16,729 bases of DNA from the NCBI GenBank assembly GCA_938016625.1, contig CALILB010000120.1:1-16729 (forward strand), in the 5' to 3' direction. The notes beneath the pieces are model-generated. The model saw nothing but the letters and a program-made list of their open reading frames with translations. It ran no database searches and had not been told where the DNA came from. The DNA is from an uncultured bacterium (GTDB lineage: Bacteria; Acidobacteriota; Thermoanaerobaculia; Multivoradales; JAHEKO01). Positions within the stretch are counted from its first letter, which is position 1; every line of letters begins with the position of its first letter. A program made the position numbers and the translations under genes. Positions 14,046 through 16,729 of the stretch are shown here, piece after piece.

Positions 14046-16729
14046 ATGGCCATCCGTCACCAGATCCTCAAGGATCGCCGCTTCCATGACCTGATGCCCT
14101 ACCGGGTGCGCGAGATACTCCTGGTCTCGTCGCCCTACGACGCCTTTATTCTGGAAGAGGACGGCCAGCTAACCGAGCAGGTCTTTTTCGAATACCGGGA
14201 TGTGAGCCTCTCCGGGCCTCCCCGGGTGACCCATGCGGCCACCGGTGAAGACGCCCTGCGGATGCTCAAGAACCGACGCTTCGATTTGATTTTGACCATG
14301 ACCAGTCTGGCCGACATGGGCGTCAATGCCTTTGGCCGACGGGTCAAGAAGCTGCGCCCGGGGCGGCCGGTGGTCCTGCTCGCGCTCGACCGCAAGGAGC
14401 TCGACCGGGAGAGCAATCTGCTCGACCCGAAGTCGATGGACGGGGCCTTTCTCTGGTCGGGTGACTCGCAGATCCTGCTGGCCATCATCAAATACATCGA
14501 GGACAAACAGAACGTCGATCTGGACATCCAGCACGGAAATGTGCGGGTCATCATCATGATCGAGGACTCGCCCCGCTACTACTCGTCGTTTCTGGGGATG
14601 ATCTACAAGGAGCTGATGACCCAGTCGCACTCGCTCTACAGCGAAGGGGTCAACGAGCTCCACCGCCGCATGTACATGCGCTCCCGACCAAAGATCCTCC
14701 ACGCCACGACCTTCGAGGAGGGAGTCGAGCTCTTCGAGCGCTACGGCGAGAACGTGTTGGCGGTTATCACCGACGTCCGGATTCCCAGGGACGGACAGCT
14801 CGATCCGGACGGCGGTCTCGACTTCGCCCGCTATGTCCGTAAATACGACCCCGAGTTCCCGGTTCTCCTGCAGTCGGCGGAGGCCGAGAACGCCGAAAAG
14901 GCCTTGGCCATCGGCGCAACCTTCGTCAACAAGAACTCTTCCAGCTTGCTGGCCGATATTCGCAGCTTTTTCCGCCGCAAACTGGGTTTCGGCGATTTCA
15001 TCTTCCGCAACCCTGACGGGGTAGAGCTGGCTCGTGCCAAAGACGTACGGGATCTCGAGCGTCATCTGGCGGTTATTCCCGAAGAGTCAATCGTCTACCA
15101 CGCCTCGCACAACCACTTCTCCGTTTGGCTGATGGCTCGCAGCGAGTTTGAAGCCGCCGAGCGACTGCGGCCACGGCAGATCTCCGACTTCCCCAGTGTC
15201 GAGGCCACCCGCGAGTTCCTCATCAATCTGTTGCGCGAGACCCAGCGGACCGCTCACCGTGGTGTCATCTCGGATTTCGACCGGACACAATTCGACGAGA
15301 CCCTGTTCTCGCGCATCGGCCAGGGATCGCTCGGCGGCAAGGCCCGGAGCATCGCATTTCTCAATCTCAATTTGGCTCATACAGAAGCTCTCGACTTCGG
15401 CGGCATTTCGGTGCGGATTCCCAAGACGGTGGTCATCACGACCGACAAATTCGACGAACTGATGGACAGCAATGACCTCCGCGAATTTGCCTATACCTGC
15501 GACGACGACGGTGAGATCGCCCAGCGCTTCCTCGAGAGCCGGATCGCCGATGATCTGCGCAGCGACCTGACCTTTATCGCCCATCACATCGAAGGGCCGC
15601 TGGCCATTCGCTCCTCCAGTCTGCTCGAGGACTCGCTGCACCAGCCATTGGCCGGGATCTACAGCACGCTGATGATCCCCAACAGCAGCCGGGATCCCGA
15701 AGTGCGCTTGCGGGAGATCAGCAATGCCATAAAGCTGGTATATGCCTCTACCTTCTTTCAAAACGCCAAAACCTTCTTGGCGAGCACCGGCAATCGGGTG
15801 GAAGAGGAGCGGATGGGAGTGATCATCCAGGAGCTGGTCGGCCGTCACCATGGGGATCGCTTCTATCCGAACTTTGCCGGCCTCGCCCAGTCGCGCAACT
15901 TCTACCCGATCGGCCCGCAACAGGCCGAGGACGGGGTGGTGACAGCGGCCCTCGGTCTCGGCCGGCTGGTGGTCGACGGCGGCCTGGCGTTGCGCTTCAG
16001 CCCCCACCACCCGCAAGTTCTGCCCCAGCTGGCGACGGCGAAGTCGGTAATGGAGGGCACACAACGGGGTTTCTATGCCCTCGACATGGGAAAAGACAGC
16101 GGCGACGAGATCGCTGATCTCTACAGTAACGTCCGCTTCTACGATCTCGAGCAGGCCGAGCTCGATGGGACCTTGCTGCCGGTCGGCAGCGTCTTTTCCG
16201 CCGACGACCAGCAGTTGCGCGACGATCTGAGTCTGGCGGGACCTCGGATCGTGACTTTTAGCAACATCCTCAAGCACAAAGCGGTGCCCCTCGCCGAGGC
16301 CCTGGTCAACGTGCTGGAGATTGCAGAGCAAGGACTCGGCTCGTCGGTCGAGCTCGAGTTCGCTTGCGACATGGGCGACTGGGGCCGGCCGATGCGTCAC
16401 GGACGGGAGCGCAGCCACCCTGAGCTCTATCTCCTCCAGGTGAGGCCCTTTGGCACCCGAGCTTTGACCGGCGAGGTCAAGAAGCTCGACTTCGAGCCCA
16501 ACCAGGCCCTGTGCTCGTCCGACAGGAGCCTGGGACACGGGATAGAGGACGGTATTCGCGACATTGTCTATGTCCGCCGAGACCGCTGGGAGGCGGCTCA
16601 GAACAAAGCCATCGCCGGTGAAGTCGGCGAGCTCAACAAACTTCTGGGAGAGCGCCGGCCCTATGTGGTCATCGGCCCCGGACGCTGGGGCACCGCCGAC
16701 CCCTGGCTGGGAATCCCCGTCCAGTGGTC
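14046..16729 (+). CDS. Two receiver domains fused to a PEP/pyruvate-binding (PPDK_N) domain, partial at 3' end
   Basis: The frame is open for 894 codons to the window edge. Residues about 22-150 fold like a response-regulator receiver but lack its chemistry: the acidic pair is replaced by S28-S29 (L-L-V-S-S-P), the phosphoacceptor position is M85 (L-I-L-T-M-T-S), and the expected lysine is not seen. Residues about 166-310 are a second receiver with E173-D174, phosphoacceptor D243 in V-I-T-D-V-R-I-P, S277 and K296. The spacing from the acidic pair to D243 is longer than usual, implying an insertion. Residues about 415-805 match the ATP-grasp-like N-terminal domain of PEP synthase/pyruvate phosphate dikinase: G-S-L-G-G-K-A-R-S with K432, A-I-R-S-S-S-L-L-E-D with R522, V-I-I-Q-E-L-V, and L-L-Q-V-R-P ending at P801. 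Then comes I-G-P-G-R-W-G (876-882). No phosphohistidine T-x-H motif is seen up to the edge. It is probably a signal-controlled ATP/PEP-binding or phosphotransfer protein. No kinase gene is visible nearby. Confidence 0.88.
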   Translation, partial: MAIRHQILKDRRFHDLMPYRVREILLVSSPYDAFILEEDGQLTEQVFFEYRDVSLSGPPRVTHAATGEDALRMLKNRRFDLILTMTSLADMGVNAFGRRVKKLRPGRPVVLLALDRKELDRESNLLDPKSMDGAFLWSGDSQILLAIIKYIEDKQNVDLDIQHGNVRVIIMIEDSPRYYSSFLGMIYKELMTQSHSLYSEGVNELHRRMYMRSRPKILHATTFEEGVELFERYGENVLAVITDVRIPRDGQLDPDGGLDFARYVRKYDPEFPVLLQSAEAENAEKALAIGATFVNKNSSSLLADIRSFFRRKLGFGDFIFRNPDGVELARAKDVRDLERHLAVIPEESIVYHASHNHFSVWLMARSEFEAAERLRPRQISDFPSVEATREFLINLLRETQRTAHRGVISDFDRTQFDETLFSRIGQGSLGGKARSIAFLNLNLAHTEALDFGGISVRIPKTVVITTDKFDELMDSNDLREFAYTCDDDGEIAQRFLESRIADDLRSDLTFIAHHIEGPLAIRSSSLLEDSLHQPLAGIYSTLMIPNSSRDPEVRLREISNAIKLVYASTFFQNAKTFLASTGNRVEEERMGVIIQELVGRHHGDRFYPNFAGLAQSRNFYPIGPQQAEDGVVTAALGLGRLVVDGGLALRFSPHHPQVLPQLATAKSVMEGTQRGFYALDMGKDSGDEIADLYSNVRFYDLEQAELDGTLLPVGSVFSADDQQLRDDLSLAGPRIVTFSNILKHKAVPLAEALVNVLEIAEQGLGSSVELEFACDMGDWGRPMRHGRERSHPELYLLQVRPFGTRALTGEVKKLDFEPNQALCSSDRSLGHGIEDGIRDIVYVRRDRWEAAQNKAIAGEVGELNKLLGERRPYVVIGPGRWGTADPWLGIPVQW

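Noticed and set aside
14169..16538. Two long minus-strand frames (14169-15065 and 15087-16538)
   Set aside because: The plus strand here is one open frame carrying receiver and PEP-binding motifs in the right order. The minus frames show none and are interpreted as antisense shadows.

Overview
The window is GC-rich bacterial chromosomal DNA with tightly packed genes, short spacers, strong third-position G/C use, GTG as well as ATG starts, and several Gram-negative envelope proteins (exported enzymes, a membrane-fusion protein with its ABC exporter, a lipoprotein-like protein). I see no rRNA, tRNA, CRISPR array, insertion sequence, integrase or phage gene. The gene mix would suit an environmental Gram-negative lineage such as Acidobacteriota, but no phylogenetic marker here settles this and the placement is a guess.

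Left part (1-3650, minus strand). Read in transcription order there is a signal-peptide alpha/beta hydrolase with a four-helix membrane tail, a SagB-type nitroreductase, an exported protein-L-isoaspartate methyltransferase (ATGA overlap with the nitroreductase), and the start of a polytopic membrane protein resembling the N-terminus of spermidine-synthase-like proteins, cut by the window edge. The last three look like one operon, possibly including the hydrolase.

Centre (3650-8052). A divergent promoter region precedes a plus-strand exported beta-propeller of YVTN type. It converges on a minus-strand nitronate monooxygenase-like flavoenzyme. A 57-residue two-helix membrane protein starts only 4 bp from the flavoenzyme start, in the opposite direction. 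It converges on a minus-strand membrane-anchored PHP-domain (DUF3604-like) predicted phosphoesterase.

Right-centre (8053-12415, plus strand). A compact four-gene operon encodes a MacA/HlyD-type membrane-fusion protein, two paralogous FtsX/MacB-type permeases and a LolD/MacB-type ATPase. Together they should form a tripartite-type exporter whose permease and ATPase are separate polypeptides. A G8 run and a hairpin sit at its first ribosome-binding region.

Right part (12416-16729, plus strand). An inverted repeat overlaps a plausible sigma70-type promoter upstream of an E. coli-like NADP-glutamate dehydrogenase (gdhA), which ends at a probable hairpin terminator. The last gene, open at the window edge, is the most unusual: two N-terminal receiver domains (the first without its phosphorylation residues, the second with a complete site) joined to a PEP/pyruvate-binding (PPDK_N) ATP-grasp-type domain. 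This suggests a phosphorylation-regulated nucleotide/PEP-binding protein and is the best candidate for an under-described system here.
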